64,000 bases of DNA from Mucisphaera sp965279675 (GTDB taxonomy: Bacteria; Planctomycetota; Phycisphaerae; Phycisphaerales; Phycisphaeraceae), in assembly GCF_965279675.1 (NCBI RefSeq), contig NZ_CBDIIJ010000002.1:3100001-3164000 (forward strand). Reading direction: 5' to 3'. Under the pieces are notes generated by a model. That model was not told the origin of the DNA. It did not search any database and saw nothing but the letters and a program-made list of their open reading frames with translations. Positions within the stretch are counted from its first letter, which is position 1. Every line of letters starts with the position of its first letter. The position numbers and the translations under genes are program-made. Positions 20,421-28,041 of this stretch are shown piece by piece.

Positions 20421-21617
20421 TCACCCACCCAGCACGATCACCGAGTTCTCGTAGCCCGCGTGATCCATCTCCCGCCGCGAGTTGCCAGGATCAAGCGTCC
20501 ACTCCCCATCAACAATGAACTTGTACGGATGCTTGCCCGCCCCCAGATCCAGCTCCAGCTGCCAGGCATCACCGACACGCTCCATCACCGGACGATTCTC
20601 GTTCCAATCAGCAAACGCACCCGTCACGACCACCCGATTGGCCTCGGCAAACCCACGCAGCACAAACCGCACCCGGCCACCCCCAAGGTCCACCGGGCCC
20701 GTGCTCGTCCGCATCATCCGATTCGCCGAACGATTCAGCGTCACCAGCGCCGCATCCAGACCACGACGAAGTGCCCACGCCTTGTCCTCATCGCCCCGAC
20801 GACGATCCGCCATATCCACCGCACGCACGAGCAGCGACTTCACCTCGACCGGCACCGTCGCATCATCCGCCGTAAGTAGCCCCATCACCGCCACCTCGTA
20901 AACCGCCAAACAGGCATCGGCATCGCCACGGTTGAACAACGGCACCCCACGCTCGATCGCCGATTCGATCAGCGCCGCCGCCGCTGCCTGCCCCTTCGGC
21001 TTCGCGTCCGAACTAGGCGGCAACAGCACGCTGTCGATCACATGGATCACGCCATTCGATGCGATCACATCCGTCGCCACGATCCGCGAATCATTCACAC
21101 GCGGGCCACCCGGCGCATCCAGATCAATCCGGATCTCCGCCCCATTCAGCGTCTCGTACCGCGCGTCGTCTTCCAGATCACCGGCCAGCACCCGACCCGC
21201 GACACCGTGATACGTCAGCACCGCCACCAGCTTCTCCCGGTTCTCCGGCTGCAGCAGGCTCTCGTAGACCCCCTCGCCGAGCTTGTCGAAGGCCGCATCC
21301 GTCGGCGCGAAGATCGTGATCGGCCCATCGCCCTTGAGCGCCCCCACCAGATCCGCCGCGATCACCGCGTTCACAAGCTTATTGAACTGCCCCGCCGTCA
21401 CCGCCGTGTCCACCAGGTCACGCACCGCGACCGGCTTCTCTTCCTGATGCGCGTGATCGCCTGCGTGATGATCGGCGTGCACCGGCGGGACACCCACCAG
21501 CCCGTTGATACCGATCACCGCGGCGCACAAACCGGCAGCCACCCGACCCGGCCGCGGATGCCAGCCAAGCAGGGAACGGGTGAGTGAATTGGAAGTCAGC
21601 GTCCTGAGAGTATTCAT
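20421..21617 (-). CDS. Secreted FAS1 (fasciclin) domain protein with C-terminal CBM48-like domain
   Basis: 398 residues from ATG 21615-21617 with AGGAG about 8 nt upstream. A longer upstream frame lacks a ribosome site and coding character. A twin hydrophobic signal region (residues ~25-47, ending VHADHHAGDHAH, His-rich) precedes one FAS1 domain (~62-202: VDTAVTAGQFNKLVNAVIAA, IFAPTDAAFDKL, YHGVAGRVLAGDL, NGVIHVIDSVLLPP). A helical linker (~205-300) leads to a glycogen-binding-type CBM48/E-set domain (~312-395: VRFVLRGFAEANRVVVTGAF, WQLELDLGAGKHPYKFIVDG, W-LDP). FAS1 domains mediate adhesion; CBM48 domains bind alpha-glucans. Their combination is unusual and suggests a surface protein linked to polysaccharide binding. 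Probably a target of the adjacent ECF sigma factor. Confidence 0.85.
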   Translation of the reverse strand: MNTLRTLTSNSLTRSLLGWHPRPGRVAAGLCAAVIGINGLVGVPPVHADHHAGDHAHQEEKPVAVRDLVDTAVTAGQFNKLVNAVIAADLVGALKGDGPITIFAPTDAAFDKLGEGVYESLLQPENREKLVAVLTYHGVAGRVLAGDLEDDARYETLNGAEIRIDLDAPGGPRVNDSRIVATDVIASNGVIHVIDSVLLPPSSDAKPKGQAAAAALIESAIERGVPLFNRGDADACLAVYEVAVMGLLTADDATVPVEVKSLLVRAVDMADRRRGDEDKAWALRRGLDAALVTLNRSANRMMRTSTGPVDLGGGRVRFVLRGFAEANRVVVTGAFADWNENRPVMERVGDAWQLELDLGAGKHPYKFIVDGEWTLDPGNSRREMDHAGYENSVIVLGG

Positions 21618-21770
21618 CGTCGTGCTCCTGTGTCGTCGCCGGATGATCCGAGTGCAAACCGCCAGCGAAGTGATGCGTGCCCCTGCAGCTTGCCCGGGAG
21701 TCGCATCCCAGCCGGCAATCTTGCAAGGCGGGCTCCGACCAACGAAGCCGCACGTTTTGTTCACCGTTAA

Positions 21771-21797
21771 CTTCGCGGCCGCTTCCTGACTGGATGC
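21771..21797 (-). promoter_or_regulatory. Possible ECF (SigK-like) promoter of the FAS1 gene
   Basis: Minus strand: GCATCC (21797-21792), 15 nt, GCGAAG (21776-21771). It resembles the mycobacterial SigK pattern CCATCC / CCGAAT as I recall it. Leader about 150 nt. The divergent gap 21618-21924 otherwise holds a plus-strand TATATT near 21870. Confidence 0.25.
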
Positions 21798-21924
21798 ACC
21801 AACCGGCTGATTTTGTTCAAAAACGAATCCGAACCAGAAAAAACAATCCGAAACCGACCTCGATTGGGGTATATTTGTGCAAAAGTTAACCGCTTCAACA
21901 GCCTGTCTGAGTCTCGGAGAAACC

Positions 21925-23256
21925 ATGATCCGGTCTTCCCGCCTGCCCATCATCGCCTGCCTGGCCGCCCTGTCGATCCTCACCCTCACCGCCACCAACG
22001 CCCGGGCCCAGTACCAGCCCGAGAACCCCAGGCAGCCGATCTTCGATAGCTATAACGACTTCACCAGTCAGGTCTTGGCGCTCTCTACCATCGTCGACGA
22101 CGCCGAACGCACCGCCGCCGTCGACGACTTCTGGAACACCCTCCGAGCCGCCGGCCAGGTCCCCTTCGCCATCGACGACCGCGTCGTCTTCATGTACCGC
22201 GGCCCCGCCAGCTCCGTCGCCTGGGCCGGCGACTTCAACGGCTGGAACCCCAGCAACAGCAACGGGATACGCATCGAGAACACCGACCTCTGGGTCCTCC
22301 AGCAGACCTTCCACGCCGACTCGCGCCTCGACTACAAGGTCGTCCTCAACGGCGGCTCCTGGATCCTCGACCCCGCCAACCCGCTCCAGATGTGGTCGGG
22401 CTTCGGCCCTAACTCCGAACTGAGAATGCCTTTATACGCGTTCCCAACCGAGACCGTCCGGTCCGAAACGGTTCCGCGTGGAACGATCACGGCCAACGCC
22501 CGGATCCCCAGCCAGCGACTCGGCCAGGATGTCAACGTAAGGGTCTACACCCCAGCCGGTTACGACGACGAGGCGATGGAGAATCTGCCCGTCGTCTACG
22601 TCACCGATGGCCATGAATACCTCGATCAGCGGCTCGGCGCCATGGCCACCGTGCTCGACAACCTGATCGATCAGGGCACCATCCAGCCCGTCATCGCAGT
22701 ATTCATTGATCCGCGTAACCCCAGCAACGGCCAGAACCTACGCTTCGATCACTACATCAACAACCCGGATTTCGTGGGCTTTCTCGCCGATGAGCTCGTC
22801 CCGACCATCGACCGGAGTTTCCGCACCAACCCGACCGCTGAGGCTCGGACGATCATGGGCACGTCGCTGGGCGGGCTCGTCTCGGCGTATACGGGGGCGT
22901 TGCGGCCGGAGGTGTTTGGGAATCTCGGGATCCAGTCGCCGGCTTTCTGGACCTACCCGACGATCTACAACTGGTATCAGGACATGGACTTAGCTGATGC
23001 GCTGAAGATCGTGATGACGGCGGGGGCCGAGTACGACGGCAACGGCGGGGTGACGATGGACGCGATCCTCGGGGGCCGCGGGTTTGATTACCGCTTCATC
23101 GAGACGAACGAGGGGCATTCCTGGGGACAGTGGCGGGGGCTGCTGGATGAGATTCTGATCGATCTGGTGGGGCCGCCGAGCGAGATCCCTGAGCCCGGCG
23201 CCGCCCTGCTGATCGGTGTGGGAGCGGGGGTCTTATGGGCTCGGCGGCCGGGCTGA
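21925..23256 (+). CDS. Secreted CBM48-esterase (enterochelin esterase/EsD family) with PEP-CTERM tail
   Basis: 443 residues from ATG 21925 (GGAGA upstream; a GTG at 21877 is less likely). The signal peptide ends near ARA-QY. An E-set/CBM48-like domain (~85-168: VVFMYRGPASSVAWAGDFNG, YKVVLNGGSWILDP) is followed by an alpha/beta-hydrolase esterase domain (~180-415): NVRVYTPAGYDD, PVVYVTDGHEYLD, nucleophile S314 in GTSLGG, probable acid D371, and H398 in EGHSWGQW. This is the architecture of Fes/feruloyl-esterase-like putative esterases. The C-terminal IPEPGAALLIGVGAGVLWAR is a degenerate PEP-CTERM tail. Substrate unknown (acylated polysaccharide is plausible). Its 5' two thirds use C-ending codons and the 3' third G-ending codons: the strand composition of the whole window switches inside this gene near 22.86 kb. 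Confidence 0.87.
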   Translation: MIRSSRLPIIACLAALSILTLTATNARAQYQPENPRQPIFDSYNDFTSQVLALSTIVDDAERTAAVDDFWNTLRAAGQVPFAIDDRVVFMYRGPASSVAWAGDFNGWNPSNSNGIRIENTDLWVLQQTFHADSRLDYKVVLNGGSWILDPANPLQMWSGFGPNSELRMPLYAFPTETVRSETVPRGTITANARIPSQRLGQDVNVRVYTPAGYDDEAMENLPVVYVTDGHEYLDQRLGAMATVLDNLIDQGTIQPVIAVFIDPRNPSNGQNLRFDHYINNPDFVGFLADELVPTIDRSFRTNPTAEARTIMGTSLGGLVSAYTGALRPEVFGNLGIQSPAFWTYPTIYNWYQDMDLADALKIVMTAGAEYDGNGGVTMDAILGGRGFDYRFIETNEGHSWGQWRGLLDEILIDLVGPPSEIPEPGAALLIGVGAGVLWARRPG

Positions 23257-23300
23257 TCGATCCTCCAGCGGGCAGGGCCGGGTGGTCGATTAAGGCAAGG

Positions 23301-23717
23301 ATGAAAGCACTTTTTCCCACGGCGCGGTTTGTGTGTCTGATGGCTGTCCTGGTGATGACCGGGTGTTCGTTCGGCCCGAGTCGGAGCGAGCGGCTGGCGG
23401 ATCATCTGGAGGCGGCGACGCAGGCGATTCAGGCGGCGGACCTCGAGCGTGCGAAGGTTGAGATCGCGGCGGCGGCCGAGGACACGCGGTGGGATCGGGA
23501 TCGCGAGCGGGTGGGCAGTCTGGCGTTTCTGGTGGCGGGGAGTGAGGCGATGATGCGGGGCGATGCGCGGCTGGCGGGGGCGTACTGGTCGAACATCGAG
23601 GATGAGGCGCTGAAGGCTCAGGTGGCGGCGAAGTCACAGCGGCTGGGTGTGACGGTGGCGGATGAGCCGGTGGCGGTGCCACTTCCGGCGCACCATGACG
23701 GGCGGGTGTCGCGATGA
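23301..23717 (+). CDS. Small putative lipoprotein
   Basis: 138 residues from ATG 23301; an earlier ATG at 23235 would overlap the esterase gene. The N-terminus MKALFPTARFVCLMAVLVMTGCSFG has a lipobox (VMTGC), so the mature protein would begin at Cys22 and be lipid-anchored. The rest is helical and Ala/Glu/Arg-rich (LADHLEAATQAIQAADLERA), possibly a coiled coil or TPR-like hairpin. First gene of a tight four-gene operon (ATGA overlap with the next gene). I do not recognise the family. Confidence 0.7.
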   Translation: MKALFPTARFVCLMAVLVMTGCSFGPSRSERLADHLEAATQAIQAADLERAKVEIAAAAEDTRWDRDRERVGSLAFLVAGSEAMMRGDARLAGAYWSNIEDEALKAQVAAKSQRLGVTVADEPVAVPLPAHHDGRVSR

Positions 23718-24766
23718 GGTTGTCGGCTGGTGTGGTTCTGGCGGTGGTGTCGCTGCAGTTTCTGCCGGGGGTGGCTTCGCGGGCTGGCGGGCTGGAAGAC
23801 ATGACATCGAAGCCCTGGCTTTCCACGCTGCGGCTGGCGGTGGCGGAGGGGGATCAGGCGGAGGTGCCGGCGGCGATCCGGGGGTACGGTTTTGCGCGCA
23901 CGATCGATCGGCTGGGTGAGTCGGTGACGCCGCTAGAGCGCGAGCTTGATCGCTCATTCGCGCGGTTTGTTGAATCGGTGGATCAGGCGGATCGGTTGCT
24001 GGCGCGGGGTGAGGTTCGTGAGGCGATGCGGCTTTGTCTGTCGGCTGTGGACGAGGTGGTGGGACGCCGGCGGGCGGTGCTGACCTCGATGTGGCGGGGA
24101 CAGGCTTACCTGGGTGAGCAGATCGGCTGGGCGCGGGCTCGTTTGGCGCAGTCGCTGGCGATGGAGGAGCCGCCCAATCTGGACGGGTTGACGGAGGCGG
24201 ACCAGGATCTGCTGGACGGGATCGCGCGGCGGATTATCGATGAGCGTGATCTGGATCGGCGTGCCCGGCTGGTGGCGCATTACCGATCGGTGCGGGAACT
24301 GGCGGAGCTACGGCTGCTGAGTCGTCGGATGACGCCTGACCAGCGGCGGGTGTGGGTGAATGTGGTGGGTGTGTTGGAGAGAGCGGCTTTGGTGCACGAG
24401 CAACTGGTGATGGCGACGGAGCTGCTGTTTGCGAGGTTCGAGAGCACGCAGCGTAGGTTGCGGGACAATCTCGAACTGATCGAGACGGTGGAGGGTGCGC
24501 AGGAGCTGCTGCGTTTGTTTGATGATGGGGATGAGGGGCCGATGCGGGGTCTGCAGGACACGCTGGAGCGCTTGCGGGTGTCGGCGGATCAGTTCACCGA
24601 GGCGGCGGAGGTGGCGATCGAGGCGGAGGCGCTGGAGCTTGAAGAGCGGTTGGATGATGCGGGGCTGCCGGAGACGGATGGGCGTGGGCGGCTGGTGGAT
24701 GAGGCGATCGATCCGGAGTTGCAGACGCGGATGCGGCGGCTGGAATTGAAGGAAGAGGTTGAGTGA
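23714..24766 (+). CDS. Exported helical protein of unknown function
   Basis: 350 residues; its ATG overlaps the TGA of the lipoprotein gene (ATGA). A hydrophobic N-terminus (LSAGVVLAVVSLQFLPGVAS) looks like a signal peptide. The remainder is almost entirely charged helix with Leu heptads (for example LARGEVREAMRLCLSAVDEV, LIETVEGAQELLRLFDDGDE), suggesting long coiled coils. No catalytic motif. Together with the lipoprotein and the two following small membrane proteins it may form an envelope complex; this is inferred only from the overlapping gene order. Confidence 0.7.
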   Translation: MRLSAGVVLAVVSLQFLPGVASRAGGLEDMTSKPWLSTLRLAVAEGDQAEVPAAIRGYGFARTIDRLGESVTPLERELDRSFARFVESVDQADRLLARGEVREAMRLCLSAVDEVVGRRRAVLTSMWRGQAYLGEQIGWARARLAQSLAMEEPPNLDGLTEADQDLLDGIARRIIDERDLDRRARLVAHYRSVRELAELRLLSRRMTPDQRRVWVNVVGVLERAALVHEQLVMATELLFARFESTQRRLRDNLELIETVEGAQELLRLFDDGDEGPMRGLQDTLERLRVSADQFTEAAEVAIEAEALELEERLDDAGLPETDGRGRLVDEAIDPELQTRMRRLELKEEVE

Positions 24767-24767
24767 T

Positions 24768-25337
24768 ATGACTGAGAATGGATTGATCGTTAAGGGGTCC
24801 CGCGAGGTGATTGTCCCCGGGCTCGCGCCGAGGGCTCGTGTCAGTGGCCCAAGCGGGCTGGCTGTTCGTTGTTTCCTTTCTTACCTGTGGTCGGTTGCAG
24901 CTTTGGTTTTCATGGTTTTTGTTCTTGTAGGGAGCCAGGTGGCTGAGGCGTCGACGGCGGAGGATCGTGCGCTGATGCGGCAGCTGGTGGAGCAGCGCGA
25001 TCGGCTGAGTCGCGAGTTGGGTTCGCTGGATCGGCTGGCCGCGGAGCGGGTGGTGGCGGGCGAGGAACCGCTTGATTTGTATGCCCGGCAGATCGAGGTG
25101 GAGTTGCAGTTGGAGTCGGTGGTCACGCGGCTGGAGGCGTTGTCGGCGCGGAGCGGGGTGGTGATCCCGCCTGTGGGTGAGGGGGATGAGCTTCGGGAGG
25201 CGCAGCGGGCCGAGACTTTGGAGCGTGGGCGGGCGCTGCTGGAGCGTGGTCGTGAGCGTGCGGTGGTGGTGGTGGCGGATGAGACGCGGGTGTTTCTGGC
25301 GTCGCTGGACTTCGAGGAGTTTCTGGCTGATGACTGA
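24768..25337 (+). CDS. Single-pass membrane or exported coiled-coil protein
   Basis: 189 residues from ATG 24768, one base after the previous stop; a TTG at 24759 is the alternative. A hydrophobic segment (~44-63, LWSVAALVFMVFVLVGSQVA) ends in VAEAS, which could be a late signal peptidase site. It is followed by a coiled coil (LMRQLVEQRDRLSRELGSLD, then QIEVELQLESVVTRLEAL). The family is not recognised. Overlaps the next gene by 8 nt. Confidence 0.65.
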   Translation: MTENGLIVKGSREVIVPGLAPRARVSGPSGLAVRCFLSYLWSVAALVFMVFVLVGSQVAEASTAEDRALMRQLVEQRDRLSRELGSLDRLAAERVVAGEEPLDLYARQIEVELQLESVVTRLEALSARSGVVIPPVGEGDELREAQRAETLERGRALLERGRERAVVVVADETRVFLASLDFEEFLADD

Positions 25338-25848
25338 TCGAGAGCGGAAGGCTCGTCCGGTGTTGACGGCGGTGGCGCTGAGCGCGATCGCCTTGGGTGT
25401 GATCGCGATCGCGGTGGCGGTGACGGATCGGTCGCGGGTGGGTGAGGGGCTGGTCGTTCCGACGGAGGAGGAGCCAGCGGATGTGTCCGGGGAGGCCGAC
25501 GCTTTAGAACAGGGTGGGGCAGGGATTGAAACGGCTCCGTTGTCTTCGGAGGGGGATGGGTCGGTCGAGGCGATTCTTGAGGCGACGGAGGGAGGGGAGG
25601 CCCGGCTGCCGTCGCATCCGGTGACGGGTGAGCGGCTGCTGCGGCTGGCCCCGGCGGGTTTTGAGCCTGCCGAGGCGGAGCGGGAGGTGGAGGAGGCGGC
25701 GGGGTCGGTGGCTCCGCGGGTGGTGGAGCGGGCTGCGGCTCAGAGCGGGGAGGCGAGCCGTTACGCCCGGATCGCTCGGAAGATTGAGGGGGTGGTGGCG
25801 GCGTTGGATCGGCTGGAGGCTCGGTTGAGCGAGGTGGGGGAGGAGTGA
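25330..25848 (+). CDS. Small single-pass membrane protein
   Basis: 172 residues from ATG 25330 (ATGACTGA overlap with the preceding stop). One transmembrane helix near residues 11-31 (VLTAVALSAIALGVIAIAVA), then an acidic low-complexity linker (EEEPADVSGEADALEQGG) and a C-terminal amphipathic helix ending IARKIEGVVAALDRLEARLS. Last gene of the 23301-25848 operon. Function unknown. Confidence 0.65.
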   Translation: MTDRERKARPVLTAVALSAIALGVIAIAVAVTDRSRVGEGLVVPTEEEPADVSGEADALEQGGAGIETAPLSSEGDGSVEAILEATEGGEARLPSHPVTGERLLRLAPAGFEPAEAEREVEEAAGSVAPRVVERAAAQSGEASRYARIARKIEGVVAALDRLEARLSEVGEE

Positions 25849-25875
25849 GTTTGTGGATTTCGGGGTCGGTCCTGG

Positions 25876-25915
25876 TGGCTTAGCACCCGCGTCTGAAGGG
25901 GCGGGGCACCCGGCG
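25876..25915. repeat. Intergenic palindromic repeat, family A (copy 2, inverted)
   Basis: The reverse complement reads GGGTGCCCCGCCCCTTCAG-ACGCGGGTGC-TAAGCCA, matching 18355-18392. It follows an operon end and precedes the 26060 gene. Otherwise the 25849-26059 gap is featureless. Confidence 0.6.
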
Positions 25916-26059
25916 GTGGTTGGAGGTGTGGCAGATGGTGCGGCGTGTTTGTTGGTGCGTCTGTAAGTGCTTGGGGGAGGTGAGGTTGCCGGGAGGGGCG
26001 GGGGTGTCTACGATGTGGGGCTTCACACAGACAGCTTTTTATATGGTCGAGGATGCACG

Positions 26060-26989
26060 ATGAGCGACAGCGTGGCGTATGCGGGTACGGAAGAGGTTCG
26101 GGACACCGAGACAGCGAAGAAGTACTACGACCAGGGGTGGGAGGCCGAGATGCGTGGCGATCGTTACGCGGCGATTTCGTCCTACGAGGCGGCTTACACG
26201 GCGGACCCGCAGGACGCGAACGTGTGCTTCCGGCTGGCGTACAACCTCGACCTGCTGGGTGAGGAGGAAGAGGCGCTGCATCTTTATGAAGAGGCGGTTC
26301 GTCAGGAGCGGCCTTCGCTTCACGCGCTGATCAACCTGGCGATTCTGTATGAAGATCGCGGGAACTTTGCACGTGCCGAGCGGTGCATGCGTCAGGTCCT
26401 GAACACGGACCCGAATCATCCGCGGGCTCGTCTGTTCATCAAGGACATCATGGCGTCGAAGGGGATGCTGATCGACGACGAGCAGGAGAAGCGTCTCGAG
26501 AAGCACAACGCGATGCTCGACACGCCGGTGACGGATTTTGAGCTTTCGGTGCGTACGCGGAATGCGCTGCGGAAGATGAGCATCCGGACGCTTGGTGATC
26601 TGCTTCGTGTGACGGAGCCGGAGCTGCGGTCGTTCAAGAACTTCGGGGATGCGTCGCTTGAGGAGATCAAGACGATGCTGGCCCAGAAGGGTTTGAAGCT
26701 GGGTCAGGCGGTGGAGGAGCGTCAGGACGCGGTGAAGGAGCAGGTTTACGAGCAGCTTCGCGAGCAGGGTGGGGATAACGAGTTGCTCGGGAAGTCGGTC
26801 AACGAGTTGAACCTGTCGGTGCGTGCCCGGAAGGCGCTGGCGTTGCTGAACGTTCAGACGGTTGGCGACCTGGCGATGAAGACCGAGGCCGAGCTGATGG
26901 GTGTCAAGAACTTTGGCATGACGTCGCTGGTTGAGATCAAGGAGAAGCTTCACGAGCATGGGCTTGGCCTGCGTGCTCTTGAGGCCTGA
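26060..26989 (+). CDS. TPR protein with two RNA polymerase alpha-CTD-like domains
   Basis: 309 residues from ATG 26060 (GAGG upstream). Residues ~18-125 form TPR repeats (AKKYYDQGWEAEMRGDRYAA, NVCFRLAYNLDLLGEEEEAL, LINLAILYEDRGNFARAERC). Two helix-hairpin-helix domains follow, each closely resembling the C-terminal domain of RNA polymerase subunit alpha: residues ~157-215 (FELSVRTRNALRKMSIRTLG, LKNFG-like FKNFGDASLEEIK, GLKLG) and ~245-305 (LNLSVRARKALALLNVQTVG, VKNFGMTSLVEIKEKL, GLGLR). In the real alpha subunit this domain binds UP-element DNA and activators; here there is no alpha N-terminal domain. The protein could bind DNA or RNA polymerase partners and recruit others through the TPRs. 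Cytoplasmic; the Nudix gene follows by 8 nt. Confidence 0.85.
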   Translation: MSDSVAYAGTEEVRDTETAKKYYDQGWEAEMRGDRYAAISSYEAAYTADPQDANVCFRLAYNLDLLGEEEEALHLYEEAVRQERPSLHALINLAILYEDRGNFARAERCMRQVLNTDPNHPRARLFIKDIMASKGMLIDDEQEKRLEKHNAMLDTPVTDFELSVRTRNALRKMSIRTLGDLLRVTEPELRSFKNFGDASLEEIKTMLAQKGLKLGQAVEERQDAVKEQVYEQLREQGGDNELLGKSVNELNLSVRARKALALLNVQTVGDLAMKTEAELMGVKNFGMTSLVEIKEKLHEHGLGLRALEA

Positions 26990-26997
26990 TTTCGGTC

Positions 26998-27504
26998 GTG
27001 GGTGAGGCTGATTTACCGGGGATGGCGCGGGTCCGTCGTGAGGCGGGGCGTGTTTTGGTGGTTGATCCTCGGGATCGGCTGCTGCTGGTGTCGTGTCTGA
27101 GCCCTGAGACGGGTGAGACGTTCTGGATTACGCCTGGCGGTGGGCGGGATGAGGGGGAATCGTTTGAGGCGGCGGCGCTTCGTGAGCTTGAGGAGGAGGC
27201 GGGGTTGAAGGATGTGTCGCTCGGGCCGTGGGTGTGGTCGCGGCGGGCGGTGTTTCCATGGATGGGTCGGATTTACGACCAGACCGAGCGTTTTTTCTGG
27301 TGTCGGCTGGATCGGACGCCTGAGGTGGTGGCACATCGCTGGACAGCGGATGAGAAACGGTCGCTTGGGGCTTTCAGGTGGTGGAGCGTGGACGAGCTGG
27401 TGTCGGCGAGCGATCTGGTGTTTGCGCCCCGTGATCTTGGTGTGCGGTTTCGTCGGTTGCTGGCGGGCCCGCTGCCTGAGGTGGCGGAAGAGGTCCCGCG
27501 TTAG
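26998..27504 (+). CDS. Nudix hydrolase
   Basis: 168 residues, GTG at 26998 (ATG at 27022 is an alternative). The Nudix box is complete at ~47-70: GG-R-DEGESFEAAALRELEEEAG-L, fitting Gx5Ex7REUxEExGU. The fold starts RVLVVDPRDRLLLVSCL. These enzymes hydrolyse nucleoside diphosphates linked to another moiety; the substrate cannot be told from sequence. It is probably co-transcribed with the TPR/alpha-CTD gene (8-nt gap). Confidence 0.85.
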   Translation: MGEADLPGMARVRREAGRVLVVDPRDRLLLVSCLSPETGETFWITPGGGRDEGESFEAAALRELEEEAGLKDVSLGPWVWSRRAVFPWMGRIYDQTERFFWCRLDRTPEVVAHRWTADEKRSLGAFRWWSVDELVSASDLVFAPRDLGVRFRRLLAGPLPEVAEEVPR

Positions 27505-27514
27505 GTTCGGGGTG

Positions 27515-27544
27515 TTGGTGGGGTTGTGGCTGGGGGCTTAGAAT
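27515..27544 (+). promoter_or_regulatory. Candidate promoter of the universal stress protein gene
   Basis: TTGGTG (27515-27520), 18-nt spacer, TAGAAT (27539-27544), with the GTG start 23 nt further on and GGGAGG between. Confidence 0.4.
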
Positions 27545-27567
27545 GATGGATTCACCCAGGGAGGCCT

Positions 27568-27996
27568 GTGTTGGCTGAGAGTCGTATCCTGATTGCGGTT
27601 TCGTCGCCCTGGGCGAGTGAGAAGCTGGTGCGTCCGGTGGGTGATTTGGCGAAGCGGTTGGGGGCGAGCGTGGTGGTGGCGCACGTGGCGATGTTGCGGG
27701 ACGATGAGGAGACGGAGGCGGAGGCAAATCACCGCGGGGAGCAGACGCTGGCCGTGCTGACGGAGGGTTTGAAGCAGGCGGAGGTCGAGGCGGAGGGGGT
27801 GATGCTGTTTTCGGATCACGTGGCGAAGGCGATTCTGAACACGGCGACGAAGTATTCGTGCACGCTGATCGTGCTGGGGTTGACGGGTCGGGGTGTGCTT
27901 AAGCGGCTGATCTCGGGGGATGTGCCGTCGAACATTCTTCGGCAGGCGGAGATTCCGGTGTTGATGTGTCCGGCGAATTGGGAGGGGCTGGTCTAG
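27568..27996 (+). CDS. Universal stress protein (UspA family)
   Basis: 142 residues from GTG 27568 (GGGAGG close upstream; TTG 27571 gives better spacing). It starts RILIAVSSPWASEKLVRPVG. The ATP-binding signature near the end is GLTGRGVLKRLISGDVPSNI, the G-2x-G-9x-G(S/T) pattern with a small variation, followed by the final strand IPVLMC. Cytoplasmic; roles in this family include stress survival and nucleotide binding. Single domain of normal length. Confidence 0.88.
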   Translation: MLAESRILIAVSSPWASEKLVRPVGDLAKRLGASVVVAHVAMLRDDEETEAEANHRGEQTLAVLTEGLKQAEVEAEGVMLFSDHVAKAILNTATKYSCTLIVLGLTGRGVLKRLISGDVPSNILRQAEIPVLMCPANWEGLV

Positions 27997-28028
27997 AGGG
28001 GTTTGCTGGGAGCGGGGTGAGGGCGGGT

Positions 28029-28034
28029 TATACT
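28029..28034 (+). promoter_or_regulatory. -10 box placed for a leaderless transcript
   Basis: TATACT ends 7 nt before the ATG at 28042, and no Shine-Dalgarno sequence is seen between. Transcription would begin at or near the start codon. A possible -35 (TTGCTG, 28003-28008) is 20 nt away. Confidence 0.35.
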
Positions 28035-28041
28035 GGTTGCC

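Noticed and set aside
21618..21998. Longer N-terminus for the FAS1 protein (start at 21998)
   Set aside because: The added 127 residues have no coding character, cross the promoter region and precede a good signal peptide and AGGAG at 21617.
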